From positions 124,001-188,000 of the forward strand of contig NZ_NESG01000003.1 in the NCBI RefSeq assembly GCF_002778275.1: 64,000 bases of DNA. The letters are read 5' to 3'. This stretch comes from Limnohabitans sp. G3-2. Its GTDB lineage: Bacteria; Pseudomonadota; Gammaproteobacteria; Burkholderiales; Burkholderiaceae_C. The notes beneath the pieces were generated by a model. The model saw only the letters and a list, made by a program, of their open reading frames with translations, was not told the origin of the DNA and did no database searches. Position 1 is the stretch's first letter, and each line of letters opens with the position of its first letter. Positions 1 through 8,153 of this stretch are shown piece by piece. The translations under genes and the position numbers were made by a program.

Positions 1-2
1 CC

Positions 3-293
3 GCGTCCGAGTTGGCCCGTCACGGCCTGCTTGACATTTTGTCGTCCGATTACGTGCCCGGCAGCATGCTGAGCGCCGTGCTTCGGTTGGTGGACGACGG
101 CATCTTGACCCTGCCGCAAGCCGTCGCCACTGTCTCGCACAACCCGGCGCAAGCCACAGGCCTGAAAGACCGGGGCCAGATTGCCCAGGGCTTGCGGGCT
201 GATTTGATCCAGGTGCGTGTGGTGGAGATGGCCCAAGGCCAACGCCATGCGGTGGTGCGTGCGGTGTGGCGAGAAGGCATTCGGGTCCTTTGA
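3..293 (+). CDS. phnM: Alpha-D-ribose 1-methylphosphonate 5-triphosphate diphosphatase, C-terminal part (5' end outside window)
   Basis: The visible 96 codons match the end of PhnM, an amidohydrolase-superfamily enzyme of the C-P lyase pathway that removes pyrophosphate from ribose 1-methylphosphonate 5-triphosphate. Diagnostic stretches are HGLLDILSSDYVPGS, containing the late Asp of the metal site, SHNPAQATGLKDRG, and a final beta-strand region ending in VWREGIRVL, which is the typical PhnM ending. The reading frame is open from the left edge, so the gene starts outside the window. The rest of a phn C-P lyase cluster probably lies to the left, because phnCDE follows 4 kb downstream on the same strand. 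Confidence 0.9.
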   Translation, partial: ASELARHGLLDILSSDYVPGSMLSAVLRLVDDGILTLPQAVATVSHNPAQATGLKDRGQIAQGLRADLIQVRVVEMAQGQRHAVVRAVWREGIRVL

Positions 294-320
294 CCGCCTG
301 ATGCACGCGACCCCAAATGT

Positions 321-354
321 TTGTCACGCATTTTTCATGCACTGTACATAAACT
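321..354 (+). promoter_or_regulatory. Candidate PhoB box and -10 for the TRAP operon
   Basis: TTGTCAC GCAT TTTTCAT at 321-338 is a 7-4-7 direct repeat close to the Pho box CTGTCAT(N4)CTGTCAY, 10 of 14 arm bases before allowing Y. TAAACT lies 10 bases after it at 349-354, the same spacing seen at better sites in this window. The arms are the weakest of the set apart from 20202-20219. Confidence 0.4.
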
Positions 355-389
355 GACATTTTTCTCGGATGCCCATCTTGATTGATCTC

Positions 390-1268
390 ATGCGCCTCAT
401 CAGGTGTACGGCCCTGCTGGTGTTGGCTTTTGGCTTGAGCGCTTGTGTGCCACGTCAATTGCTGGTCAATGGTGCGGCCGACGCACTGTCGGCGCAAGGC
501 CAGGCCGAAGAACAAGACATCGGTCTGGCCCGTGAGGCCAGTGCTTTTTATCTGAAGTTGTCCGAGTCTTTGCTGCGACAGTCGCCGGGGCATTTGGCTT
601 TGGCCGAATCGGTGGCTTCAGGTTTCACGCAATATGCCTATGCCTTTGTGGCCTCGGAAGCCGAGCGTTTGGTGAGTCAAGACGCCAAAGCTGCACACCA
701 ACTCAACGAACGTGCCCGTCGCCTTTACCAGCGAGCGCACCGCCATGCCATGGCCGCCTTGGTCCTTTCTCAGCCTGGATTGATGGCGGCTTTGGCCCAA
801 CCCACGGGCCTGCCCGCTGGGATGATCAAACCCGAACAATTGGGCGTGGCCTATTGGGCAGCGGCGTCTTGGGGGGCCTGTATTGCCTTGTCCAAAGACG
901 ATCCGGATGCCGTGGCCGACTTGCCTTTGGCGGTTCGTTTGGCGGAAGGTGTTTGGCGCACCTCGCCCAGCTTTGGCCAAGGCGCTGCGGCCAGCCTCAT
1001 GGGCAACTTCGAGGCGGCACGGCCCGGTGGTTCCATGGTCAAGGCCGCCGCCTACTTCGACCAAGCCATTCAGGCCGGTGACGGCCAAAACCCAGCCCCT
1101 TATGTAGCCAAAGCCGAGGCGATAGCGCAGCCCGCGGGTGATCGTCAAGCCTTTGAAGCCCTGTTGCAACAGGCCTTGTCGGTGAGTGCTCAGCGCATGG
1201 ATGTGTCCAGCCAAGTGATGCGTCACCGTGCGCAGTGGCTGCTGGACAGTGCAGATGATCTTTTTTGA
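390..1268 (+). CDS. TRAP transporter TatT-type lipoprotein
   Basis: This looks like the TatT (T) component of TRAP transporters, a TPR-like periplasmic lipoprotein that pairs with the substrate-binding subunit DctP. The start MRLIRCTALLVLAFGLSAC is a clear lipoprotein signal with Cys19 as the lipidation site. The rest is helical and Ala-rich, with late segments such as AAAYFDQAIQAG reading like TPR repeats. An ATG at 369 would add seven residues, but the predicted promoter leaves almost no leader for it, so 390 is preferred; neither start has a good ribosome site. dctP follows with no gap, so the two are co-transcribed. Confidence 0.75.
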   Translation: MRLIRCTALLVLAFGLSACVPRQLLVNGAADALSAQGQAEEQDIGLAREASAFYLKLSESLLRQSPGHLALAESVASGFTQYAYAFVASEAERLVSQDAKAAHQLNERARRLYQRAHRHAMAALVLSQPGLMAALAQPTGLPAGMIKPEQLGVAYWAAASWGACIALSKDDPDAVADLPLAVRLAEGVWRTSPSFGQGAAASLMGNFEAARPGGSMVKAAAYFDQAIQAGDGQNPAPYVAKAEAIAQPAGDRQAFEALLQQALSVSAQRMDVSSQVMRHRAQWLLDSADDLF

Positions 1269-2315
1269 ATGGACTCAATGATGCGTTGGATGCATGGCCC
1301 TGTATGGAAAAAATGTGCGAGCGCCTTGCTGCTGGGCTTGCTGCTCCTGAATGCTTCAGGGTCTCAAGCTGCTGAAAAATCCTTGCGCATCGGGTCTTTG
1401 GTCCCGAAAAATTCTTTGTACCACCGCCAATTGCTCGACATTGCTGAGAGCTGGCGGACGGCGCAAGGTGCGGGCGCCAAGTTCCTGGTCTACCCCGATG
1501 GCAGCCAAGGCGGCGAGGCCGAAATGGCACGCCGCATGCGCATTGGACAGCTGCAAGGGGCCTTGTTGTCGGTGGTGGGTTTGCGTGAAATTGAACCCTC
1601 CATCGCGGCCCTGCAGTCAATGCCCCTGTTGTTTCGCAACTGGGAAGAGCTGGACTACGTGCGCGAGAAAATGCGCCTGGCCATGGAAAAGAAGTTTTTG
1701 GACAAAGGCTTTGTGGTCTTGGCTTGGGGCGACGCGGGTTGGGTGCGGTTCTTCTCCAAAGAAGCGGCCGTCAGACCCGACGATTACAAGCGCATGAAGT
1801 TCTTTGCATGGGGCTCCGAGCCCGACCAGCAAGCCATCATGAAAAGCCTGGGCTACACCCCGGTGCCCTTGGAGACCACAGACATCTTGCCCGCGATCCA
1901 GACGGGCATGATCAATGTGGTCCCCTCCACGCCTTACTTTGCTTTGGCCACCCAGGTGTACAACACCGCGCCGCACATGCTGGAGATCAACTGGGCACCG
2001 ATTGTGGGCGCTTTGGTGGTGACCCGAAAAGCCTGGGACGACATGTCGCCAGCAGTTCAGCAGGCCGTACGCACGGCCAGCGACAAAGCCGGTGCACAAA
2101 TTCGCACCAAGGCTCGCCAAGAGGTCGAAGAGGCCGTTGACGCGATGAAAAAGCGCGGCCTCACCGTGCACAAGCCCAACGCCGATCAAATGAAAGAATG
2201 GAACGAGTTGGCCGACAAGCTGTATCCGCGCATCCGCGGCACCATGGTGCCTGCCGAGACTTTCGATGAAGTCATGGCCCACATCAAAACCTTCCGCACT
2301 GGCAAAGCCAAGTGA
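1269..2315 (+). CDS. dctP: TRAP transporter substrate-binding protein DctP
   Basis: A 348-residue periplasmic binding protein of the DctP family. A hydrophobic signal segment (ALLLGLLLLNASGSQAA) precedes the mature part. Family features are KSLRIGSLVPKNS, YPDGSQGGE, the helix following QSMPLLFRNWEE, and the TPYFALATQVYNTAPHM region. In TRAP systems this subunit captures an organic anion and hands it to the DctQM permease, with uptake driven by an ion gradient. The start codon touches the stop of the TatT gene, suggesting coupled translation. The ligand cannot be read from the sequence; the setting between phnM and phnC hints at an organophosphorus or organic acid substrate. Confidence 0.9.
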   Translation: MDSMMRWMHGPVWKKCASALLLGLLLLNASGSQAAEKSLRIGSLVPKNSLYHRQLLDIAESWRTAQGAGAKFLVYPDGSQGGEAEMARRMRIGQLQGALLSVVGLREIEPSIAALQSMPLLFRNWEELDYVREKMRLAMEKKFLDKGFVVLAWGDAGWVRFFSKEAAVRPDDYKRMKFFAWGSEPDQQAIMKSLGYTPVPLETTDILPAIQTGMINVVPSTPYFALATQVYNTAPHMLEINWAPIVGALVVTRKAWDDMSPAVQQAVRTASDKAGAQIRTKARQEVEEAVDAMKKRGLTVHKPNADQMKEWNELADKLYPRIRGTMVPAETFDEVMAHIKTFRTGKAK

Positions 2316-4156
2316 AGCGTTTGCTGAGCATGGTGCAGCGCCCAAAGCACTGGGCACCGCTGGACGAGACGCTGTCTTCGACCGCATTGCTGTTGATGGT
2401 GCTGATCCCGGTGTTTGAAATTCTGATGCGACCTTGGATGGGCCGTGGCATCGAAAACGCCCCGGTGTTGGTGCAGCACTTGGGGCTGGTGCTGACCATG
2501 TGGGGCGCACTGGCCGCTGAGCGGCATGGCCACTTGACGACCCTGGGGGGTGGTTTCAGTGGCAAAGCGGTGCATCGGGCATGGGCCGATGGACTGGGCC
2601 ATGGCCTGGCTGCGGGGGTCTGCGGCATGCTGGCCATGAGCAGCTGGCGACTGGTGGACAGTGAGCGCGAGGTGGCGCAAGTCTTGGCCTACGGTGTACC
2701 CACATGGTGGATACAGGCGAGCATGCCGGTGGGTTTTGCCTTGTTGGGTTTCAAGTTGGGTGCCCGCATTGCCCGGGGTACTGTGCTGCGCGGCGTGTTG
2801 GGTGTGCTCTTGCCCTTGTGCGGTGCCGGCTTGGCCGCGCAATTCGACGGTGCCTCCGTCCCTTTGTGGCCCTGCGCCTTGTTGTTGGGGGCGGCCTTGC
2901 TGGCTGGCGCGCCCATCTTCGCAGTCTTGGGGGGTTTGGCTTTGGCCTTGTTTTGGCAAGACGGCATGCCCCTGGCAACGGTGGCGCTGTCCCATTACCA
3001 AATCACCGTGAACCCTTCCTTGCCGGCATTGCCCTTGTTCACCTTGGCAGGCCTGGTGTTTGCCCGCACAGGTGCGGCCCAACGCTTGGGGCAATTGTTT
3101 GTGGCCCTCATGGGGCAAGGCACCACCGGCACCGTGGTGGCCAGCGCCGTGCTGTGCTCCTGTTTCACGGCATTTACGGGGGGCAGTGGCGTGACCATCT
3201 TGGCCCTGGGCGGTTTGCTGCTGCCTTTGTTGCGCAACGCCGGTTACCCCGAGGGGCGTGGCATCAGCTTGGTCACCAGTGCCAGTGCGCTGGGGGTGTT
3301 GTTGGCGCCTTCGGTGCCGCTCATCATGTACGCCATCATTGCCCGTGTGCCCATCAACACCATGTTCTTGGCGGGTTTGTTGCCGGCCTTGGTGATGGTG
3401 GTTTTCTTGTTGGTCTTTGGCGGCTATTTGCGGCGTGCGCCTGGGAGCCGACCAAGCGCTGTCCCTGATCCTGCAGCACCCGCGGCCAACACCCTTCGGT
3501 TTTGGCCTGCGGCCTGGGCTGCCAAATGGGAAATTTTGGCGCCCGTGGTGGCCATCGGTTCTTTGGTCAGTGGCTTGGCCACACCCACCGAAAGTGCTGC
3601 CGTCACCGCCTTGTATGCCATCTTGACGCAAGCTTGGGCGCACCGGGAGTTGGGGCTGCGCTTGCTGGGCAAATGCTTGAGCGAATCAGCCCAAATCATC
3701 GGCGGTGTCTTGCTGATTTTGGGCATGGCTTTGGCGTTGACCAATTACCTGATTGACGCGGGCATCCCGGATGCGGCCATAGAGGCGGTGCAAAGCGCCA
3801 TCCCCAACCAATTCATGTTCATGCTGGCACTGACAGTCTTTTTGCTGCTGGCCGGAGCGCTCATGGAGATCTATGCCGCCATCGTGGTGCTGGTGCCCTT
3901 GTTGCTGCCTGTGGCCATGAGCTATGGCATCGACCCGGTGCATTTCGGCATTGTGTTCTTAGCGGCCATGGAAATGGGCTTCTTGTGCCCACCCGCTGGC
4001 ATGAACATCTTCTTTTCGTCCGCCATGTTTGGCAAACCCGTGCGCGAGGTGGCAACAGCCGTCTTGCCCGCTTTGCTGGCCATCTTCTTGGGCACTTTGG
4101 CCATTGCTTCGGTGCCCTGGTTGGCAACGGGCTTGCCTGAATGGTTCAGGGCGTGA
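2312..4156 (+). CDS. TRAP transporter permease, fused DctQ-DctM
   Basis: A 614-residue inner-membrane protein starting with GTG inside a GTGA overlap with dctP. Residues 1 to about 160 form the small DctQ-type four-helix unit; from about 190 onward is the large DctM unit with many membrane segments. Typical DctM segments include ALPLFTLAGLVFARTGAAQRL, FTAFTGGSGVTILALGG, and LAPSVPLIMYAIIARVP. Fusion of the Q and M units is common in TRAP systems that also have TatT. The three genes form one complete transporter. Confidence 0.9.
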   Translation: MKRLLSMVQRPKHWAPLDETLSSTALLLMVLIPVFEILMRPWMGRGIENAPVLVQHLGLVLTMWGALAAERHGHLTTLGGGFSGKAVHRAWADGLGHGLAAGVCGMLAMSSWRLVDSEREVAQVLAYGVPTWWIQASMPVGFALLGFKLGARIARGTVLRGVLGVLLPLCGAGLAAQFDGASVPLWPCALLLGAALLAGAPIFAVLGGLALALFWQDGMPLATVALSHYQITVNPSLPALPLFTLAGLVFARTGAAQRLGQLFVALMGQGTTGTVVASAVLCSCFTAFTGGSGVTILALGGLLLPLLRNAGYPEGRGISLVTSASALGVLLAPSVPLIMYAIIARVPINTMFLAGLLPALVMVVFLLVFGGYLRRAPGSRPSAVPDPAAPAANTLRFWPAAWAAKWEILAPVVAIGSLVSGLATPTESAAVTALYAILTQAWAHRELGLRLLGKCLSESAQIIGGVLLILGMALALTNYLIDAGIPDAAIEAVQSAIPNQFMFMLALTVFLLLAGALMEIYAAIVVLVPLLLPVAMSYGIDPVHFGIVFLAAMEMGFLCPPAGMNIFFSSAMFGKPVREVATAVLPALLAIFLGTLAIASVPWLATGLPEWFRA

Positions 4157-4174
4157 CATTCAATCTTCCCAAAG

Positions 4175-4221
4175 GTGTCAAAAGCCTGTCACAAAGCCTG
4201 TTCAAACTGCGCTTGTATAGA
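4175..4221 (+). promoter_or_regulatory. PhoB box array and promoter of phnC
   Basis: GTGTCAA AAGC CTGTCAC at 4175-4192 matches the Pho box in 12 of 14 arm positions, with a perfect second arm. A third copy, CTGTTCA, follows at 4198-4204 with a 12-bp step. Possible -10 elements are CAAACT (4203-4208, 10 bases after the box) or the better TATAGA (4216-4221, 11 bases after the third copy). CGGAG precedes the phnC ATG. Confidence 0.65.
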
Positions 4222-4238
4222 CATCTTTCGGAGTCATC

Positions 4239-5093
4239 ATGGCCTTGCGCATCCAAAATCTCAACAAGCATTTTGCCAACGGCAAACATGCTCTGCGCGA
4301 CATTGACCTGAACATTGCAGACGGGGAAATGGTGGCCCTGATCGGTGCGTCGGGCTCGGGCAAATCGACCTTGTTGCGCATGGTGGCGGGCCTCTTGGCG
4401 GCCGATGCCGGACCGGGTTCTGTGATCGAAGTGAACGGCCATTGCGTGCAAAAAGAAGGCCGCATCGTCGGTGACATCCGCACCATCCGCTCCCAAGTCG
4501 GCTTTGTTTTCCAGCAGTTCAATTTGGTGGACCGTTTGCCGGTCTTGGTGAATGTGCTGGTGGGGCGCTTGCATGCCATGCCTTGGCTGCGCGGCGTGAT
4601 GGGCTGGTTCAATGCGCAAGAGCGTTCGGCCGCCTTGGCCGCCTTGGAGCGCGTCGGCATTTTGGATTGCCACCCACAACGCGCCTCCACCCTGTCGGGC
4701 GGCCAGCAGCAACGCGCCGCCATTGCCCGCACCTTGGTGCAGGGTGCCAAGCTGGTCCTGGCGGATGAGCCAATTGCGTCACTGGACCCTGAATCTTCGC
4801 GCAAAGTGATGGAAATTTTGTCCACCATTCAGCGCGAAGACGGCCGCACGGTCATCGTGTCCTTGCACCAGGTGGACATGGCCATTCGCTATTGCCCCCG
4901 CGTGATCGCCTTGAACCAAGGCCAGGTGATTTACGACGGCCCTGCAGCTGCCCTGACACCCGCTTTGCTGCGTGACCTCTACGGCATGCAGGCCGACGAG
5001 TTTTTGAGTGGCAGCGAGCTGCTCGTTTCTGCCCAAGCACAGACACCTGCCCCAACTTTGGCGTGGTCCAACACCTTGGCCCACGCCGCCTGA
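4239..5093 (+). CDS. phnC: Phosphonate ABC transporter ATP-binding protein PhnC
   Basis: A 284-residue ABC ATPase that powers phosphonate import. The Walker A loop is GASGSGKST near residue 36, the Q-loop region is [11 protein letters not shown], the signature is LSGGQQQR and the Walker B region is [13 protein letters not shown]. The [19 protein letters not shown] section and order before phnD and phnE identify PhnC rather than another ABC ATPase. A Pho-box promoter lies directly upstream. It forms an operon with phnD, phnE and the HD-domain gene. Confidence 0.93.
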   Translation: MALRIQNLNKHFANGKHALRDIDLNIADGEMVALIGASGSGKSTLLRMVAGLLAADAGPGSVIEVNGHCVQKEGRIVGDIRTIRSQVGFVFQQFNLVDRLPVLVNVLVGRLHAMPWLRGVMGWFNAQERSAALAALERVGILDCHPQRASTLSGGQQQRAAIARTLVQGAKLVLADEPIASLDPESSRKVMEILSTIQREDGRTVIVSLHQVDMAIRYCPRVIALNQGQVIYDGPAAALTPALLRDLYGMQADEFLSGSELLVSAQAQTPAPTLAWSNTLAHAA

Positions 5094-5124
5094 TTCATTC
5101 TTTCAACCTCACTGGAGCTTTTAC

Positions 5125-6069
5125 ATGTTCAAGAAAACTTTCGCTGCTTTGGCCATTGGCCTGAGCTTCACAGCCGCCATGGCGCAAGAAGTCAATTTCG
5201 GCATCATTTCTACCGAAGCCACGCAAAACCTGAAAGCCGACTGGCAGCCCTTGCTGGACGACATGGAAAAGCAAACTGGCCTCAAGGTCAAGGCATTTTT
5301 CGCCCCTGACTACGCCGGCATCATTGAAGGCATGCGCTTCAACAAAGTGCAAATCGCCTGGATGGGGAATAAGTCGGCCATGGAAGCTGTGGACCGCTCC
5401 AACGCAGAAGTATTTGCCCAGATGGTCAACGCCGACGGCACACAGGGCTACTACTCGCACCTGATCGTGCACAAGGACAGCCCCTTGAAGAACCTGAACG
5501 ACCTGTTCAGCAACGCCAAAAATCTGAGCTTCGGCAATGGCGACCCCAACTCGACATCGGGTTTCCTGGTTCCAGGCTTTTATGTGTTTGCCCAAAACAA
5601 AGTGGACGCCAAAACGGCTTTCAAAATCGCACGCAGTGCCAACCATGAAGCCAATGCCTTGGCAGTGGCCAACAAACAAGTCGATGTGGCCACCAACAAC
5701 AGCGAAAACCTGGACAAAATCAAAGAGCGTCAACCCGCCAAGTTCAATGAAATCAAAATCATCTGGACTTCACCTTTGATTCCCTTGGACCCCTTGGTCA
5801 TGAGCAAGAACTTGCCCGAAGCAACCAAGACCAAAATCAAGACCTTCTTTTACAACTACGCCAAGACCGATGCCCGTGAAAAAGACATCGTGATGAAGAT
5901 CTCCAAATTTTCTGGCTTCAAGGCTTCCACCAACGAACAGCTCAAGCCCATTCGTCAGCTGGACTTCTTTGGCCAGCGTAACAAAGTCGAAAGCGACACC
6001 ACCTTGTCTGCCGCTGAAAAGCAAACCAAGCTGGCCGACATCGACCAAAAATTGGCTGCACTGAAGTAA
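5125..6069 (+). CDS. phnD: Phosphonate ABC transporter substrate-binding protein PhnD
   Basis: A 314-residue periplasmic binding protein. The start at 5125 gives a standard signal peptide (MFKKTFAALAIGLSFTAAMA, cleaved before QEV) and has CTGGAG eight bases upstream; a longer open frame from 5008 overlaps phnC and has no signal. The VNFGIIST, SHLIVHKDSPL and FGNGDPNSTSG segments are typical of the PhnD family. In E. coli PhnD binds 2-aminoethylphosphonate and related alkylphosphonates; the exact ligand here is unknown. Confidence 0.92.
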   Translation: MFKKTFAALAIGLSFTAAMAQEVNFGIISTEATQNLKADWQPLLDDMEKQTGLKVKAFFAPDYAGIIEGMRFNKVQIAWMGNKSAMEAVDRSNAEVFAQMVNADGTQGYYSHLIVHKDSPLKNLNDLFSNAKNLSFGNGDPNSTSGFLVPGFYVFAQNKVDAKTAFKIARSANHEANALAVANKQVDVATNNSENLDKIKERQPAKFNEIKIIWTSPLIPLDPLVMSKNLPEATKTKIKTFFYNYAKTDAREKDIVMKISKFSGFKASTNEQLKPIRQLDFFGQRNKVESDTTLSAAEKQTKLADIDQKLAALK

Positions 6070-6087
6070 TTTGACCGCCCTTGATGT

Positions 6088-6131
6088 TGGCTTCGCCGTG
6101 CACCACCTGTGCATGTCGAAGCCACATTTTT
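6088..6131 (+). terminator. Attenuator-like hairpin between phnD and phnE
   Basis: TGGCTTCG (6088-6095) pairs perfectly with CGAAGCCA (6117-6124). An inner stem TGCAC/GTGCA closes most of the interval, and TTTTT follows at 6127-6131. As phnE continues the operon, this is more likely a partial terminator that leaves more phnCD than phnE mRNA. Confidence 0.6.
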
Positions 6132-6172
6132 ATGGACCGCATGTTGGGTCCATTTGATGTGAATTGAGTCCC

Positions 6173-6979
6173 ATGTCCACTGTCACCCATCCCCCACTGC
6201 ACGATTTGGCCAAAACAGCGTCGCCCAAGCGAAGCTTGACTTGGTATTTTTCGTGGGCACTTTTGCTCTTGTTGCTCGCTGCGTCTTGGAAAGGGGCGGA
6301 CATGCGCCCTGCCGAGTTGTTCAGAGACTCGGGCAACATGAGCCAGTACGCCGCCGAATTTTTTCCACCCAATTTCCGGCAATGGCGCATGTACGTGGAC
6401 GAGATGGTCATCACCTTGCAGATTGCTTTGTGGGGCACGGCGCTGGCGGTGGTCACGGCTGTGCCTTTGGCTTTGTTGGCGTCATCGAACATCGTCCCAT
6501 GGTGGGTGTACCAGCCTGTGCGTCGCTTGATGGATTCATTTCGTGCCATCAACGAAATGGTGTTTGCCATGTTGTTCGTCGTGGCGGTGGGTTTGGGCCC
6601 TTTTGCGGGGGTACTGGCTCTGTGGATTCACACCTCAGGCATTTTGGCCAAGTTGTTTTCAGAGGCTGTTGAGGCGATTGATCCACAACCCGTGGAAGGC
6701 ATTCGTTCGACCGGTGCATCGGCCATGCACGAAATTGTGTATGGCGTGATCCCGCAAGTCATGCCGCTTTGGATTTCTTTCACGCTCTACCGCTTTGAGT
6801 CCAATGTGCGTTCTGCATCGGTCGTGGGCATGGTGGGTGCAGGTGGCATCGGGGTGGTGCTCTGGGAAATCATTCGCGGCTTTCAGTACGCCGAAACCTG
6901 TGCCGTGATGCTCATCATCATCGTGACCGTGAGCGTGATTGATCTGGTATCCGCACGCATTCGCCAATTCTTTGTTTGA
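6173..6979 (+). CDS. phnE: Phosphonate ABC transporter permease PhnE
   Basis: A 268-residue inner-membrane permease with about six membrane segments. The ATG at 6173 (MSTVTHPP) is chosen over a TTG nine bases earlier. The EAA-like cytoplasmic loop that docks PhnC is visible in the region [20 protein letters not shown], and [21 protein letters not shown] near the end is characteristic of PhnE-type permeases. It completes the PhnCDE importer. The following HD gene begins eight bases after its stop. Confidence 0.92.
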   Translation: MSTVTHPPLHDLAKTASPKRSLTWYFSWALLLLLLAASWKGADMRPAELFRDSGNMSQYAAEFFPPNFRQWRMYVDEMVITLQIALWGTALAVVTAVPLALLASSNIVPWWVYQPVRRLMDSFRAINEMVFAMLFVVAVGLGPFAGVLALWIHTSGILAKLFSEAVEAIDPQPVEGIRSTGASAMHEIVYGVIPQVMPLWISFTLYRFESNVRSASVVGMVGAGGIGVVLWEIIRGFQYAETCAVMLIIIVTVSVIDLVSARIRQFFV

Positions 6980-6987
6980 GGTGCACC

Positions 6988-7545
6988 ATGTCCTTGTCTT
7001 TGTCGGAAGTGATCACTTTGTTAGAAAGCCGTGGCCAAAACCAGTACGGCATGGAGGCCATCAACCAGCTGGAGCACGCCCTGCAGTGCGCTGACCTTGC
7101 TGAGAGAGCCGGCGAATCGCCAGAAACCGTGGTGGCGTCCTTGCTGCACGACTTGGGGCATTTGCTGGCGGCCGAACGAGACGGCCTGAAAGAGCACAAC
7201 ACCCAGCAAGACGATTTGCACCAGTTCATGGCCCTGCCGTTCATTCGCAACTTGTTTCCAGATGCGGTTCTGGAGCCGATCCGCATGCACGTCGATGCCA
7301 AGCGCTACCTGTGCTTGATCGACCCCGGGTACTGGGCTGATCTGTCCCCCGCATCCAAGCACAGTTTGGAACAGCAAGGCGGCGTGTTCACCGAGGCCGA
7401 AGCCGAAACCTTCATCGCCCAACCCTTCGCAGAAGAAGCGGTGCGCCTGCGCCGCTACGACGACCTGGCCAAGGTGCCCGCCAAGGTGGTGCCCGACTTG
7501 GCCCACTACAACACCCACTTTCAACAGGTGGCATTGAGGGCTTGA
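6988..7545 (+). CDS. PhnZ/TmpB-type HD-domain protein of phosphonate degradation
   Basis: A 185-residue HD-domain protein of the kind found in phosphonate operons (TIGR03276-like). Such enzymes use a mixed-valence di-iron centre to cleave the C-P bond of alpha-hydroxyphosphonates, as PhnZ does with 2-amino-1-hydroxyethylphosphonate. Visible ligands are His30, His54-Asp55 (LLHDLGH) and His58, with a later MHVDAKRYL motif supplying a further His and the Lys expected for phosphonate binding. Tyr20 and Glu23 have the spacing of the PhnZ gating residues. GAGGTG precedes the start. The partner hydroxylase PhnY/TmpA is not in the window, so the true substrate is open. Confidence 0.8.
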   Translation: MSLSLSEVITLLESRGQNQYGMEAINQLEHALQCADLAERAGESPETVVASLLHDLGHLLAAERDGLKEHNTQQDDLHQFMALPFIRNLFPDAVLEPIRMHVDAKRYLCLIDPGYWADLSPASKHSLEQQGGVFTEAEAETFIAQPFAEEAVRLRRYDDLAKVPAKVVPDLAHYNTHFQQVALRA

Positions 7546-7654
7546 CCTTCTAGATTCACCTGGGCTGGCGGGGCCTGGGCGCAGACGCCGCTCGGTGTCG
7601 CGACTTTGTCAAATGGCGTTGATAAATTCAGGCATCCAACCGGAGGTGAAGTTC

Positions 7655-7861
7655 ATGAACAGCGCCCATCACACCTGTCAGACCTGTGCATTTCTGATGC
7701 TTTCAGATGCGTCAGATACGCAATTCAAATGTGGTTTTGAGCCTCATGGCCGGTCGGTCCAAGTGCGCCATGTCGCCCTTTACCGTCCCGTTCAACCCAG
7801 TGACAGCTGCAGACAATGGCAAGAAAGCGGTTCATCCGCGCTTTCGGAAAAATTCATTTGA
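7655..7861 (+). CDS. Small Cys-rich hypothetical protein
   Basis: A 68-residue protein I do not recognise. The start at 7655 is fixed by a near-perfect ribosome site, GGAGGTG, six bases upstream; 20 extra in-frame residues before it have none. It holds four cysteines (CQTC near the start, KCGF in the middle and SCRQW near the end), a pattern that could bind a metal. No signal peptide or membrane segment is seen. It ends just before the oppositely transcribed zinc-ribbon gene and shares a hairpin with it. Confidence 0.6.
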   Translation: MNSAHHTCQTCAFLMLSDASDTQFKCGFEPHGRSVQVRHVALYRPVQPSDSCRQWQESGSSALSEKFI

Positions 7862-7862
7862 A

Positions 7863-7896
7863 TGATCAGCCCCCATTCAAGCGCGGGGCTTGATCA
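7863..7896. terminator. Hairpin between convergent small genes
   Basis: TGATCAGCCCC pairs with GGGGCTTGATCA with one bulged A, and the loop is about eleven bases. It starts two bases after the plus-strand stop and overlaps the last codons of the minus-strand gene. The T-run is short on both sides, so termination strength is uncertain. Confidence 0.45.
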
Positions 7897-8122
7897 CTTT
7901 CGGGGTGCATTCTTGGCATAAAAACATGCGCTGGTTCAGCAAGCGTGTGAACGTTCCCAGCGCCCGGGGTCGGTGTTGCCCGCACCGGAAACAACTCATG
8001 GTCGACATATTGGCCGAGTCCTGAAATGGCGAGCCCCCCCCTTTGAACTTGTAGCGAAGACCATCTGTCGCCAATATGGAATCGGGTGCAAGCGGGATGA
8101 CGCGTTTGGTGGGTGTTGGCAT
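7877..8122 (-). CDS. Small zinc-ribbon-like protein
   Basis: An 81-residue protein with two CxxC knuckles (CFRCG and CQEC) about 25 residues apart, the classic spacing of a zinc ribbon. The start MPTPTKRV is supported by AGGAG seven bases upstream, whereas the longer open frame from 8290 runs into the neighbouring gene. The N-terminal half is polar and probably flexible. It lies 31 bases downstream of the gene at 8154-8930 in the same direction, so the two may be co-transcribed. Function unknown; nucleic-acid or protein binding is a guess from the fold. Confidence 0.65.
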   Translation of the reverse strand: MPTPTKRVIPLAPDSILATDGLRYKFKGGGSPFQDSANMSTMSCFRCGQHRPRALGTFTRLLNQRMFLCQECTPKVIKPRA

Positions 8123-8153
8123 GGAGAGACTCCTGGAAAATTCGTGGATGAAG

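Noticed and set aside
2186-3643. Open frame of 485 codons on the minus strand
   Set aside because: Antisense to the TRAP permease; composition unlike any protein family.
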